From Bos javanicus (Eukaryota > Chordata > Mammalia > Artiodactyla > Bovidae), in contig NC_083876.1 in assembly GCF_032452875.1 (NCBI RefSeq), forward strand, positions 28,432,001-28,496,000: a stretch of DNA of 64,000 nt, in the 5' to 3' direction. Positions within the stretch are counted from its first letter, which is position 1; every line of letters begins with the position of its first letter. The notes under the pieces are model-generated. The model was not told the DNA's origin, did no database searches, and worked only from the letters and a program-made list of their open reading frames with translations. The position numbers were made by a program, and so were the translations under genes. Of this stretch, positions 1 through 12,085 are shown piece by piece.

Positions 1-584
1 GATGAGAACTGTTAGGTGGGATCTAACTGTTGGTTTAGATCTACTATTAGGCATGAGTACAGGTTCTTTGGATTGCTGGACATTTTCAGAAGATGAAAGC
101 AAAACTCTTTTTCACTTACTACACCAGATGAGAGAAGGCTGCCATGTAGAGCCGCATAGGGTGTCATACCAGGGACAGGGGTGAAGTGTAAACTGGAATG
201 TATAAGGAAGCTTATACAATTTGGCAAGTGGAGTGGGGTTGGCTATCTTCCAAGGGATTACTTGAGACTGAGTATTTTTGAACAATTCCTCAGGCTCAAG
301 GAGAAAGGGGGTCATCCCTAGAAGTTAGGTATCTGGGACTCTCTTGTAGTTGTATTATAACCCAGTGGTGTTAGAGCCTGTTGAGAGAAGTACAGTAGTT
401 GGGGTGGGGGCTCAGCAAGCTGTCTGCAAAGAAGAACTGAGAGTTTTCAGTCATAACTTCAAAACTGGGTCAAGATAGCACTTGTAAAATATTACAAGAA
501 CCACTACTCTAGGCTCCTTGTATATAGATAAAGTGCAATGCTCTTTAAAGTACTTACCCAGCAGTACATTGAAAGATGATGCAG
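1..584. other. No gene or repeat recognised
   Basis: The small frames at the window start have no recognisable domain and lack codon structure. Nothing supported. Confidence 0.5.
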
Positions 585-765
585 TGGAAAAGGTGCCATG
601 TTATTGATCAGAAGACTTGAGCAGTGGACAGGACTCTGCCACTTACCAAATATAGGGCTGATCATTTAATCTCAGATGTTTCCTTATCAAATGGGCAGGA
701 CATCTGCCCTACAATCTCACGATGTTGTAATGAAGATCAAATAGTGCTTGGTAATCATTAACACT
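585..765 (+). repeat. MIR SINE remnant
   Basis: GGACAGGACTCTGCCACTTACC and the following TTTAATCTCAGATGTTTCCT and ATCAAATGGGCAGG follow the MIR core and 3' part. Confidence 0.6.
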
Positions 766-804
766 CTAACTGTAAGTGTCATTTTTTATTAGGTATTATT
801 CCTC

Positions 805-2026
805 TTCTCCAAGCCAGGCTTTAGCAATACATGAACTGTGAACTTCCTGATGTTCAAGCTGGTTTTAGAAAAGGCAGAGGAACCAGAGATCAAATTGCCA
901 ACATCCGCTGGATCATCGAAAAAGCAAGAGAGTTCCAGAAAAACATCTATTTCTGCTTTATTGACTATGCCAAAGCCTTTGACTGTGTGGATCACAACAG
1001 ACTGTGGAAAATTCTGAAAGACATGGGAATACCAGACCACTTGACCTGCTTCTTGAGAAATCTGTATGCAGGTCAGGAAGCAACAGTTAGAAATGGACAT
1101 GGAACAGCAGACTGGTTCCAAATAGGAAAAGGAGTACGTCAAGCACTTATTTAACTTCTATGCAGAGTACATCATGAGAAACGCTGGGCTGGAAGAAACA
1201 CAAGCTGGAATGAAGATTGCTGGGAGAAATATCAATAACCTCAGATATGCAGATGACACCACCCTTATGGCAGAAAGTGAAGAGGAACTAAAAAGCCTCT
1301 TGATGAAAGTGAAAGAGGAAAGTGAAAAAGTTGGCTTAAAGCTCAACATTCAGAAAACAAAGATCATGGCATCTGGTCCCATCACTTCATGGAAAATAGA
1401 TGGGGAAACAGTGGAAACAGTGTCAGACTTTATTTTTCTGGGCTCCAAAATCACTGCAGATGGTGACTGCAGCCATGAAATTAAAAGACACTTACTCCTT
1501 GGAAGGAAAGTTATGACCAACCTAGATAGCATATTCAAAAGCAGAGACATTACTTTGCCAACAAAGGTCTGTCTAGTCAAGGCTATGGTTTTTCCTGTGG
1601 TCATGTATGGATGTGAGAGTTGGACTGTGAAGAAGGCTGAGTGCCGAAGAATTGATGCTTTTGAACTGTGGTATTGGAGAAGACTCTTGGGAGTCCCTTG
1701 GACTGCAAGGAGATCCAACCAGTCCATCCTGAAGGAGATCAGCCCTGGGATTTCTTTGGAGGGAATGATGTTGAAGCTGAAACTCCAGTAATTTGGCCAC
1801 CTCATGCGAAGAGTTGACTCATTGGAAAAGACTCTAATGCTGGGAGGGATTGAGGGCAAGAGGAGAAGGGGACGACAGAGGATGAGATGGCTGGATGGCA
1901 TCACTGACTCGATGGACGTGAGTCTGAGTGAACTCCGAGAGTTGGTGATGGACAGGGAGGCCTGGCGTGCTGCGATTCATGGGGTCGCAAAGAGTCGGAC
2001 ATGACTGAGCAACTGAACTGAACTGA
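805..2026 (+). mobile_element. BovB LINE, 5'-truncated (RT and C-terminal region)
   Basis: Begins in the RT domain at TTCTCCAAGCCAGG and runs to the ACTGAACTGAACTGA tail. Frames 831-1154, 1174-1791 and 1804-2004 carry FRKGRGTRDQIANI, IDYAKAFDCVDH, YADDTTLMA and the C-terminal arginine-rich RRRRGRQRMRWLDG. Relative to other copies, about 17 bases are missing near 1150, removing GCILSP and breaking the frame. A TAA at 1789 splits the C terminus. YADD itself is intact. Confidence 0.93.
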
Positions 2027-2234
2027 TTTCTCTTGGCACAAGATAAAAGATGACTGAGGTGCACAGATGAGGGAAGGCAGAGATAGGGGGAGAAGGATGT
2101 TGGTGATTGAAAATAAGTATAGCCTTCTGGCCAAGCCTGAAGCCAAAAGCAAGTCCCCTTTCTATTGCCATGTACCAGGGCAATTAAAGGTCTTCTCCTG
2201 TATTTTCTCCCTGTGGAAAAGCAAGTGTTCTTCC

Positions 2235-2720
2235 TCAAAGCAATTGCTCTAATTCATTTCTCCATTCAGATTCTCCCTGCATTTTCCCAACCCCAAAACA
2301 TAGCAAGCAGGACTTCTGATCACCCTCTACAGCCCTCTGGATTCAGCCAAGTGAAATCTGACACAGAGTTCTTATTTTCGCTCTTTGCCTCACACTTCTT
2401 TCTGATCTGTCTGTATAACCCTGTCCATTACCCTTCCTTAATATTCTCTCCTTCCCTTCTGCCACAGCCCTCACCACTTCCCATTTGAAAACCTCCTGAC
2501 AGACCTTCCAACCTCCAAAACGTCCCCCAAATGGACTCATCCTCTGGCCTCAGTCTGATATTTCTAAAATACAAATCTGCTCAAGTCACTCCATAGCTCA
2601 AAACCTTCACTTCAAGTTTCTGGAAAGCACCTCTCAGTTTCACCCTTCATGACTTTTTGTGTCGTTTCCTTTATCCCAGAATAGTCTTCCTATCTTTAAT
2701 CCATGAGAAAATTTTGGTGA
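2235..2720 (+). repeat. L2 LINE remnant
   Basis: CTAAAATACAAATCTGCTCA, AGTCACTCCATAGCTCAAAA and preceding pyrimidine-rich text follow the L2 3' region. Frames here are chance. Confidence 0.6.
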
Positions 2721-2934
2721 AGAGAAAACAGTTCCTTACTTTAACATTTATGGAGGGAAAAGGTCAATTCCTTCTTATATTTTAAGAATTGATTGGCTGT
2801 TTATTTTATTAAACAGATTTGCTCTTTATTCAGCATATCATAAAACCTTTAGAAAAATACTGCCATGCTGCTCTCACAGCTGAGTATGAAATACGGAATA
2901 AAAAGCTTTCCAACTAAATATGAATCTTGACTAG

Positions 2935-3560
2935 GATATGGTAGACAAGATTTTAAGGTGGCCCCAAGATTCCCAGCCTGCTGTGTACACACACCTTCTC
3001 CCAGTAATTCAATCAAACATCAATCTAGGTGCTGCTGTGAAGGGATTTTGTAGATATACTAAAGATCCCAAGTCAGTCAACCTTAAAATAAAGAGTGTTA
3101 GATGGGCCTGATCTAATCATGTGAGTCTTTTAAATACAGAGCATTTTCTTTGGCATGTGGCAAAGGACCAAGCCAAAAATTAAAGCACAAGAAGAAATTG
3201 ATCAGCATACTACCACTAGCCTGAAGACTGAGGGGGCTAGATGACATGGAGAAGTCCAGTGTAGCCCCTGGCAAATAGCCAGCATGGAAATGGCGATCTC
3301 CTTTATAGCTAAAAGGAGCTGAATTTTGCCAATGTTTAAGAATGATATTGGAAGAAGATTTTTCCCCAGAGCCTGAAGATGAGAACTCTATCTAGTTGAC
3401 ATCTTGGCTTCAATTTTGAGATACCTTGAGCAGGTAAACCAGCCAAACAGCCATGACAAGCCAGGCTTCTGACCCAGAGAACTCTGAGCTCATAAATGGG
3501 TGCTGTTTTAAGCCACTGAGTCTCGTAATTCATTACACAGCCATAGACAACTAACACAAA
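2935..3560 (+). mobile_element. LTR-like ancient repeat, family uncertain
   Basis: GGTGGCCCCAAGATTCCCAG, ATGGGCCTGATCTAATCATG, GAAGATTTTTCCCCAGAGCC and TTTTAAGCCACTGAGTCTCG occur in the order known from a common mammalian LTR-like repeat. The 99-codon antisense frame over it is not a gene. Confidence 0.5.
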
Positions 3561-3894
3561 CGGCTTTTCAAAATATTGAAGACAACTGCTTTCTGTCATC
3601 TTTTCATTAATGCCTTCTCTTTCTTTTGTGCACATGGCTTAGAGGGCCCTTGTTTTCATCTTGTCAATTGAAAGCACATAATCTTCTTTATTAGTAAATT
3701 TATTTTAAAGATGTCAGAAGTGACTCCTAAAATAACAATAAGACTTCTGTGGACATACACATGTCTCCTTGGTTTCCACCATGCCAGTTCCCATCACCTT
3801 CCAGCTTGGAACCCAGACAGAGTACAGGTGTCATGCACCGTGACTCTGAGAAGCATTAAGAAACTCACTCAAGGTACCACAGCAAACAATAGAA

Positions 3895-4078
3895 AAGAAA
3901 GAAAGCTGTTCATTCATGTCTGACCCTTTGCAACCCCATGGACTATGCAGTCCATGGAATTCTCCAGGCCAGAATACTGAATAAGGTAGGCATTCCCTTC
4001 TCCAGGGGATCTTTCCAACCCAGGGATCAAACCGGGGTCTCCCACATTGCAGGCGGATTCTTTACCTGCTGAGTCACC
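3895..4078 (-). mobile_element. Bov-tA SINE
   Basis: Antisense copy ending at the tRNA-like head (GCGGATTCTTTACCTGCTGA). AGCAAACAATAGAA duplicated (3881-3894 and 4079-4092). Confidence 0.95.
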
Positions 4079-4221
4079 AGCAAACAATAGAACTTGGACT
4101 TAAATGTCAAGCTGAATAGAAATCCAACTCTGCCCCTAATTAATCATTTGACCTTTTACAGATTTCTTTTTATGGATTTATGACAGTGATGCTCAAATTT
4201 GCTGCATATTAGAACCTTATG

Positions 4222-4504
4222 CAGAGAAGGCAATGGCACCCCACTCCAGTACCTCTTGCCTGGAAAATCCCATGGACGGAGGAGCCTGGTGGGCTGCCAT
4301 CTATGGGGTCGCAAAGAGTCGGACACGACTGAGCAACTACACTTTCACTTTTCACTTTCATGCATTGGAGAAGGAAATGGCAACCCACTCCAGTGTTCTT
4401 GCTTGGAGAATCCCAGGGACGGGGGAGCCTGGTGGGCTGCCGTCTATGGGGTCGCACAGAGTCGGACACGACTGAAGCGACTTAGCAGCAGCAGCAGCAG
4501 CAGC
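4222..4504 (+). mobile_element. Bov-A2 SINE (dimeric)
   Basis: Two related Bov-A units, GAGAAGGCAATGGCACCCCA and GGAGAAGGAAATGGCAACCC, joined by TTTCACTTTTCACTTTCATG and ending in (CAG)n. An 11-base duplication AGAACCTTATG flanks it (4211-4221 and 4505-4515). Confidence 0.96.
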
Positions 4505-4515
4505 AGAACCTTATG

Positions 4516-7099
4516 AGAACTTAAAAGAAATCTGATAGTTAATAATACCCAGATTAATTCAATCTGAATATCCGGGGGTATACTCAGGCATCAGTAATGT
4601 TTAAGGTTCCCAGGTGGTTTTGGTATGCAGCCAAGTTGGGAATTATTGGTTTATAAAAGAGAACTACAACTGTATGATATCACCAAAAGCTCTTCCAGTT
4701 GTAACAACTTAAGAGCTTATGTTTAGTAAACATAAATTAACAAGCAATATTTTAATTATGAGGAGAAAAAAGGGTCAGTTATCACTGAAGGCTACAATTC
4801 ACCACAGCTCTTTCTGTCCTTGACTTCGCATAATTTCAACCCAGAGGACATGCCCGTGTTATTATTTCAGCAGTCACCTTAAGAGGACAGTTTGGATGTA
4901 AAAGCTAATATTCTATGTTTATTACTTTGAGTAGGGTAGAATATAGAGCAAAAGTAAGAAGAGGTAAATAAGTGTTGGTATGGTGGAGACATAGAAGGAA
5001 ACAAGGAAAGAGAAAAGCAAAAGAATCATCTCTATTCAGTATATATACAACACTGAGAGAAAGAGACATGGAAAATGAAATAGACGATAACATATCCTTG
5101 ATAATGAACTGAAGGACATGTCGACACAGAGATAGAGTCATAGCTATCTATTTTGCAAAACATTCTGTAAAATTGACTATTACATAAAAAGCCTTGTGGG
5201 AATAAGAGTGATTTAGGGAAGTCAAGACAAAAGAAAAAAAAAAAGGTTGTTTTCCTTAGCTTACTAGGCACAGGCAGAGAGCAGAAAACAGCTCTGTGAA
5301 AGGAAACACTATTGAAAGTAAGAGTTTGCAGGAAACATAAAATTGAACCCAAAAGTTACCATGAGAAATTAAATGTTTGAAATTAAAAGAAGTCTTTTGA
5401 AACTCCAGACATCTTCGGGGAGGATGGGTGTGGTGGTGGGAGGACCAACATTTCCATTGAATATGGACTGAGGGAGCTAGAATTTATGCCACTCGATTAC
5501 TTGAAGATGAAATGAGTTAATAGTTAAAAGTCATTAAAAAACATTTTGCATGTGGTGTTGTATAAATGTTTAAAACATAGAAAATAAACAAGTTGAACTA
5601 AACAGAGGATAGTTAAAAATGTGGTGTCAGCAGAGGATTAGGCAGATTAAATCAATGGAACACATTCAAATGTATACACAGACCTGAATACGTAATTGGT
5701 CAGAATGTGATGAACATCACATTTCTCCTCAGTGAAAAGCAGAGTATTCAGTACATGGTGCTGGGATCATAGTCCCTTCTGATGTTTCTTCTCATTTCTT
5801 GGTGAAGTGAAGCTCTGATAAAGAACACTCTGAGCTCAGACTGACCTCACTTTGTCCCCTCAAGCCCTGACCCTGCTTAATAATTAATTTATAGGTATAA
5901 TCCAAGTATGGATTGTGATCTCTAAGCCCTCAAACTCCATATTTCAACACTTTTTAAGCTCTCGTTTCTTCCCACTGTGTTGAGCTGTATTGTATAGCTT
6001 TTAACTCTGTCTTTAGAAGTGAGAACTATTTTAATGAACATGTGACTATGTCAAGACATAAAGCTCTATATAATACATCCCTGACATAGATGTTTTTAGC
6101 ATATTTCATGTTTGGATTTTCAACCTAAGCAAGAAACACCCTTCCTTACACAGGCTTGCTTTTCCAGTGTAGAACAGATTAAGCTGCTAACGGAGCAGTT
6201 TAAACTGGTCATATCTTCTGGAGCCACGGACAAAGTAAAGTCAGAGGTCCCCTGGGAACATCCCCCCAAGCCAAAAGAGGAAGCTATATATTTCTCAGCC
6301 ATGACACCCAGTAGACAGAGGAACAGGGAAGGAGGTCCAGTTAATACATCGGTCTGTCTACTAGTAACTTTTGAGGCTGCTGCTCCGCATTTAGAAAATG
6401 GCTATATTCATTCACTGCCAAAGACAACACTATTAGAGCCCCTTTTGGTCATAACCAATCCCAGGAAGAAAGATTGATGGTGTCACTTTTGACATACTAT
6501 CCTCATATGCTTTCATGTACATGATGAAAAAAAAAAAACAAAAACAGAAACACAGATATTTCCACAAGCTCTGGATAGCATCTTGCCTAATGTGCACCAA
6601 GCTCATATGCAAAGAATAAAATTACTGTAGTTTGTTTTAGGGACAAAGTCTGCAAGTTCTTACAGGGTATTTTTAAATCTAGCCACAAAGGCTCAATGTT
6701 TAAAGTGCATCATTTAATAATATTCCAGAAATCCTTGCATCTATGCTTTGACCTACTTGCTATCTCTCACTTTTTCTATCCCAATATTCTCCTGCCCTCA
6801 TCCAGATAATTCTGCGATGAATGTCAGCATAACCTTAATATTGAGTCTACCTTTCACTCAGCGAATGTGAGGCTACAGGTCCCTAATGTGTTCCCTTCCC
6901 CTGGCCTCTTAGTGCACCCTGCTGGACTCCCTTGGGAATGCCGCCTACTCTAGACAAGCTTCCTGCATACATTCACAAGTGGACCATAGTCTCTGATGCT
7001 ATGATCCTTTTCCCCTCCGTTTCCTTAGTTCACAGACTAACCCATCTAATAAAGATTTAGCTCATCAACAGTTTTTGCAAAAGCTTGTGCTTGTCACAG
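4516..7099. other. Non-repeat or unrecognised sequence, no gene seen
   Basis: About 2.6 kb, AT-rich, without young SINEs or LINEs. It contains a 121-codon frame at 6112-6477 that has no recognisable domain, signal peptide or splice context. I treat it as chance. Confidence 0.45.
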
Positions 7100-7455
7100 T
7101 GCTTTGGACTAAATGTCTAAGTTCCCCCAAAATTCATATGTTGAAACCTAATCCCCAAGGTGATAGTATTTGGAGATGGGTCCTTTAGGAAATAAATAGG
7201 TCATAAGGGGGAAGCCCTCATGAGTGGGATTAGTACCGTTATAAGGAGAGACAGGAGAAAGACATCTCTGTCTTGGCCATGTGAGCACACAGCAAGAAGG
7301 CAGCTGTCTATAAGCCAGGAAGTGAGCTTTCACCAGATACCAGATCTTCTTGGTGGTCTTGGACTTCCAGCCTTCAGAACTGGGAGAAATAAATGGTTGT
7401 TGTTTAAGCCACCTAGTTTATGGTATTTCAGTGAGAGCAGCCAGGACCAAGACAC
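7100..7455 (+). mobile_element. MaLR-type (MLT1/MST) solo LTR
   Basis: TGCTTTGGACTAAATGTCTA, AAAATTCATATGTTGAAACC, GGCCATGTGAGCACACAGCA, CAGAACTGGGAGAAATAAAT, GTTTAAGCCACCTAGTTTAT are consecutive blocks of this LTR group. AATAAA at the usual place. An inverted relative is at 34872-35240. No coding sequence. Confidence 0.7.
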
Positions 7456-8144
7456 TAGTCAACTTGAATGAGGAGCAAGGGACTGAAAGCAAGTTTCTGA
7501 ATGTTAGAGTTATTTTTGTTTGCCTTGTAGTGCACAACAGGTTCTGTCTGGAGATAGCCTAGAGGCATCATGATAGCAACAACAAAAATGGCAGTCCCAC
7601 CAGGGAGCCCTGCAGTGACTGAAGGTAGTGGTGAAAGTCTATTCTTTATCTCCTCTTAATCCAACAGCTGTGATGTGCCCCAGTTGCCTCTTCCACCAGA
7701 AATCCCAGAGCAGTCTCCTTCAAGCTGCAAGTCCTTCTCATACTCCATCTATTCTTCAGTTACTGTTAAATTTGCTGTTTTGGTTGTTCCTTTCTGTTTC
7801 TCCTGCCTCCTCTAGTTGTAACCCCCTAACCAGTCCATGGTGACCTCCCTTCAGTTTACTAAATAGCTGCTTAGAGAAGCTGGCGTAATTTATTTTCTCC
7901 ACATGCCTTGCCTATGTTAATGCTGCAGGCTGGCTAATTTCCTAAAGGTCTTCACTATTATTTAATATTAAGATTTGTCATAGAAACAATGAACAACTGT
8001 AAGTTTACTAAGCACAGATGGTGTGCCTTGCCCTGTGCTAAATTCTATTAATGCAATTAAACATACATCCTCAGAAAGCCTACTCCGTCCTAGATATGGT
8101 GGAGAACACAAGCAAGGGCGTTACAATAGGTTCTCAAGAATGTA

Positions 8145-9695
8145 CAGTTGACCCTTGAATGACAGGGTTAAGGGCACCGACCATCATGGGTTTCAAAATC
8201 TTCAAACTTCTATCCCTGCCTCAAAAACAAACACTCTCTGACATAAATCACAGCAGGATCCTCTATGACCCACCTCCCAGAATATTGGAAATAAAAGCAA
8301 AAATAAACAAATGGGACCTAATTAAAATTAAAAGCTTTTGCACAACAAAGGAAACTGTAAGCAAGGTGAAGAGATAGCCTTCAGAATGGGAGAAAATAAT
8401 AGCAAATGAAGCAACTGACAAAGAATTAATCTCAAAAATATATAAGCAACTCCTGCAGCTCAATTCCAGAAAAATAAATGACCCAATCAAAAAATGGGCC
8501 AAAGAACTAGATAGACATTTCTCCAAAGAAGACATACAGATGGCTAACAAACACATGAAAAGATGCTCAACATCACTCATTATCAGAGAAATGCAAATTA
8601 AAACCACAATGAGGTACCATTTCATGCCAGTCAGAATGGCTGCGATCCAAAAGTCCACAAACAATACATGTTGGAGAGGGTGTGGAGAAAAGGGAACCCT
8701 CTTACACTGTTGGTGGGAATGCAAACTAGTACAGCCACTATGGAGAACAGTGTGAAGATTCCTTAAAAAACTGGAAATAGAACTGCCTTATGACCCAGCA
8801 ATCCCACTGCTGGGCATCCACACTGAGGAAACCAGAAGGGAAAGAGACACATGTACCCCAGTGTTCATCGCAGCACTGTTTATAATAGCCAGGACATGGA
8901 AGCAACCTAGATGTCCATCAGCAGATGAATGGATAAGAAAGCTGTGGTACATATACACAATGGAGTATTACTCAGCCATTAAAAAGAATACATTTGAATC
9001 AGTTCTAATGAGGTGGATGAAACTGGAGCCTATTATACAGAGTGAGTAAGCCAGAAAGAAAAACACCAATACAGTATACTAACACATATATATGGAATTT
9101 AGAAAGATGGTAACAATAACCCTGTATGTGAGACAGCAAAAGAGACACAGATGTATAGAGCAGTTTTTTGGACTCTGTGGGAGAGGGCGAAGGTGGGATG
9201 ATTTGGGAGAATGGCATTGAAACATGTATATTATCATGTATGAAATGAATCGCCAGTCCAGGTTCGATGCATGATACAGGGTGCTTGGGGCTGGAGCATT
9301 GGGGTGACCCAGAGGGATGGTACAGGGAGGGAGGTGGGAGAGGGTTCAGGATGGGGAACACATGTACACCCGTGGTGGATTCATGTCAATGTATGGCAAA
9401 AACTACTACAATATTGTAAAGTAATTAGCCTCCAATTAAAATAAATAAATTTATATTAAAGAAAAAAAAAAAACAAAGGAACTGATAAATGACTCAGCTA
9501 AGGGCAGGAAGTTGAAACGGTTTGGTTAGAATCAGGACTCAAATCCTAGTTCTTTTGATTCCACATATAATCTATCATCAAACATAAAATTTTCCCACAC
9601 TTGGTTAATTTAAAGATCTGTAAAATAGAAAAGAACTGTATCTATTGACAAAAAATTCATATGTACGTGGACCTGTGTTGTTCAAGGGTCAACTG
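8145..9695 (+). mobile_element. Tigger-like MITE split by an L1
   Basis: Perfect 15-base inverted ends CAGTTGACCCTTGAA (8145-8159) and TTCAAGGGTCAACTG (9681-9695), each flanked by TA (8143-8144 and 9696-9697), the TcMar target. Only about 80 bases on the left and 200 on the right belong to it. Confidence 0.85.
8227..9473 (+). mobile_element. Ruminant L1 3' end (ORF2 C terminus and 3' UTR)
   Basis: CTCTCTGACATAAATCACAG through the ORF2 end (MANKHMKRCSTSLI, LHCWWECKLVQPLW, then a TGA) to the L1-BT-type 3' UTR ending CTCCAATTAAAATAAATAAA and poly(A). Stops and frameshifts make it inactive. It sits inside the Tigger-like MITE. Confidence 0.93.
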
Positions 9696-10233
9696 TATAA
9701 CTCCAGGGAAAGGGTAAAAAGAAACTGATATTTACTGAGCTCCTAAAACTAGGTAGACTGAGAATAGAAGGAGATGGCTGTTAATGAAGGCTTCAGGAGT
9801 AGGTATCCAAATTTGTAGGTATTGGGGAGCTATGAAAAGATTTTTAGAAGCACTTTAGGAAGATTAGGTTATAATGTATAGGAACAACCAACTTTTGTAA
9901 GTCACCGTTCATGGTCATGGCTATGAGGAGATGGAGTTAAGTATCCCTTCATGCATGAAAGTACAGAATTGCAATAGTATAGATTAGGGAAGAAGATGAG
10001 ATTGATCTATCAAAGATGTCACTTATTAAAGGGATATATATATATATGGATATACAGATATATAAACATAGAAATTATATTTCAGGGGAGTGTTTTACAA
10101 AGATCACAAAAGATCACTTTCTCCCTGTCAAGTCCCAAAGGAATGCATTTATACATCAGGAACAAAAGATTCGGAACAAGAAAAAGATACTAGTCTGAAG
10201 CATTTTCCAACAATGCTTCTTATTTTCTACTCT
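9696..10233. other. Unrecognised sequence, no gene
   Basis: AT-rich, with a short TA-rich run near 10031-10078. The small frames are chance. Confidence 0.5.
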
Positions 10234-10809
10234 GTTCAGTTCAGTTGCTCAGTCGTGTCCGACTCTTTGCGACCCCATGAATCACAGCATGCCAGGCCTC
10301 CCTGTCCATCACCAACTCCCAGAGTTCACTCAAACTCACGTCCATCCAGTCGGTGATGCCATCCAGCCATCTCATCCTCTGTCGTCCCCTTCTCCTCCTG
10401 CCTCCAATCCCTCCCAGCCTCAAAGTCTTTTTCAGTGAGTCAACTCTTCACATGAGGTGGCCAAAGTACTGGAGTTTCAGCTTTAGCATCATTCCTTCCG
10501 AAGAACACCCAGGACTGATCTCCTTTAGGATGGACTGGTTGGATCTCCTTGCAATCCAAGGGACTCTCAAGAGTCTTCTCCAACACCACAGTTCAAAAGC
10601 ATCAGTTCTTTGGTGCTCAGCTTTCTTCACAGTCCAACTCTCACATCCATACATGACCACTGGAAAAATTATAGCCTTGACTAGACGGACCTTTGTTGGC
10701 AAAGTAATGTCTCTGCTTTTTAATATTCTATCCAGGTTGGTCATAACTTTCCTTCCAAGGAGTAAGCGTCTTTTAATTTCATGGCTGCAATCACCATCTG
10801 CAGTGATTA
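10234..10809 (-). mobile_element. BovB LINE 3' fragment
   Basis: Antisense copy. The plus strand starts at the tail (GTTCAGTTCAGTTGCTCAGT) and runs back into the coding part up to CACCATCTGCAGTGATT. Minus-strand frames 10241-10423 and 10448-10744 carry RRRRGRQRMRWLDG, VMYGCESWTVKKAE and SNQSILKEISPG, the RTE C-terminal region. Confidence 0.92.
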
Positions 10810-10889
10810 AAATAACCTTAAATAATAATCAGAATTATACAAATTTGTTCCTCAGCCCTCTACTGGTAAAGCCTCGCTCTTTGACCGCT

Positions 10890-11100
10890 TTTAAAACTTG
10901 TCATTTGTTGTTTAATTGCTGTCTGACTCTCTGTGACCCTGTGGACTGTAGCCTGCCAGGCTCCTCCATCCATGGGATTTCCCAGGCAAGAATACTGGAG
11001 CAAGTTGCCATTTCCTTCTCCAGGGGATCTTCCTGATGCAGGGATTGAACCTGCATCTGCTGCATTGGCAGGCTTTCAAGCTGGAGCCCCAGTGAAAATT
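10890..11100 (-). mobile_element. Bov-tA SINE
   Basis: Antisense: TTTAATTGCTGTCTGACTCT, GGACTGTAGCCTGCCAGGCT, CAGGGATTGAACCTGCATCT, then a diverged head near 11085. More decayed than the other copies. Confidence 0.88.
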
Positions 11101-11880
11101 CCCAACCCTAACCCATCACTGCCCACAGTCAAGTTCTTTTTCTGCCTCTCCTCCCTGATGAGAAATTTTATTTCCTCGCTAGTGCCCCAAATGCCCAACA
11201 AAAATGACATCTAGTCATGCTTTCCCTTCTCATCTGGGGCACTGAGCAGCAGATACCTCTGCTTACTAATTGAGACAAATGAGCAAACAAGATGCGAAAC
11301 CAGATGTTAGGGCTGGAGAACACCTCATTCTTTCCTTCCGTCCCCTTGCTGAACTTCTGAAATAAGCCCAATCTTGCTACATAAGCCTCTTAAAAACCAT
11401 TTTTCAAGTCCATCCATTCGCAAATGAAGGAAGCTGAGCCACATAGCAAATTGCTCACACACCCTCCTGGCAGCATGATTCACAGGTTTGTCCAAGGGCA
11501 CAGAGCATAGTAGGTGCTTGGTATTTCTATATCAATCACAATTATAGCTTCTGAAGTTTTTTAAGCTGTATATGTACAGTTTATGTCTGTAGAGTGGTTT
11601 TATGCTAATTCTAAAGATGGAAAAACTAGCGTTCAGATTGGTTATGAACTTAGAACTAGAAAATAGTAGAGTCTGGATTCAAATTCCCATTTTTTCCCCT
11701 AATAAAACCAAAGTGCTCTTCTTGTTATTATCTATAGAAACTCCTAGTCTTTGTTTTTATTGAAATAAAATGAAAGAACAAGACTTTTAACCAGTTCCGA
11801 GGAACTGGTCCCACTTCACCTCCACCTTAGCCCAGGAGGTCAGCTATTCTTTGCTTCCACAGTGTAAATTAGGATCCTCT
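11101..11880. other. Unrecognised sequence with weak old-repeat traces
   Basis: GCACAGAGCATAGTAGGTGC near 11500 recalls an L2 3' end. No exon seen. Confidence 0.4.
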
Positions 11881-12085
11881 GGGCCTTTCTGGTGGCTCAG
11901 ACTGTAAAGAATCTGCCTGCAGTCCAGGAGATCTGGGTTCAATCCCTTGGTTGTGAAGATCCCCTGGAGGAAGGCATGGCAGTCCACTCCAGTATTTTTA
12001 CCAGGAGAATCCCCATGGACAGAGGAGCCTGGTGGGCTACAATCCACGAGGTCACAAAGAGTTGGACATGACTAAGTGCAGCATA
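11881..12085 (+). mobile_element. Bov-tA SINE
   Basis: Head GGGCCTTTCTGGTGGCTCAG with B-box GGGTTCAATCCC, body to GAGTTGGACATGACTAAG. Confidence 0.93.

Noticed and set aside
1350..1904. 184-codon minus-strand frame
   Set aside because: It lies opposite the BovB RT and C-terminal region. The same antisense frame recurs at other BovB copies, so it is a shadow.
4199..4516. Overlapping frames of 80-105 codons in both strands
   Set aside because: They all lie within one Bov-A2 SINE. The same peptide strings recur at 18 kb, 40.6 kb and 47.3 kb.
10353..11036. 227-codon frame
   Set aside because: Antisense frame through a BovB fragment running into a Bov-tA. No gene.
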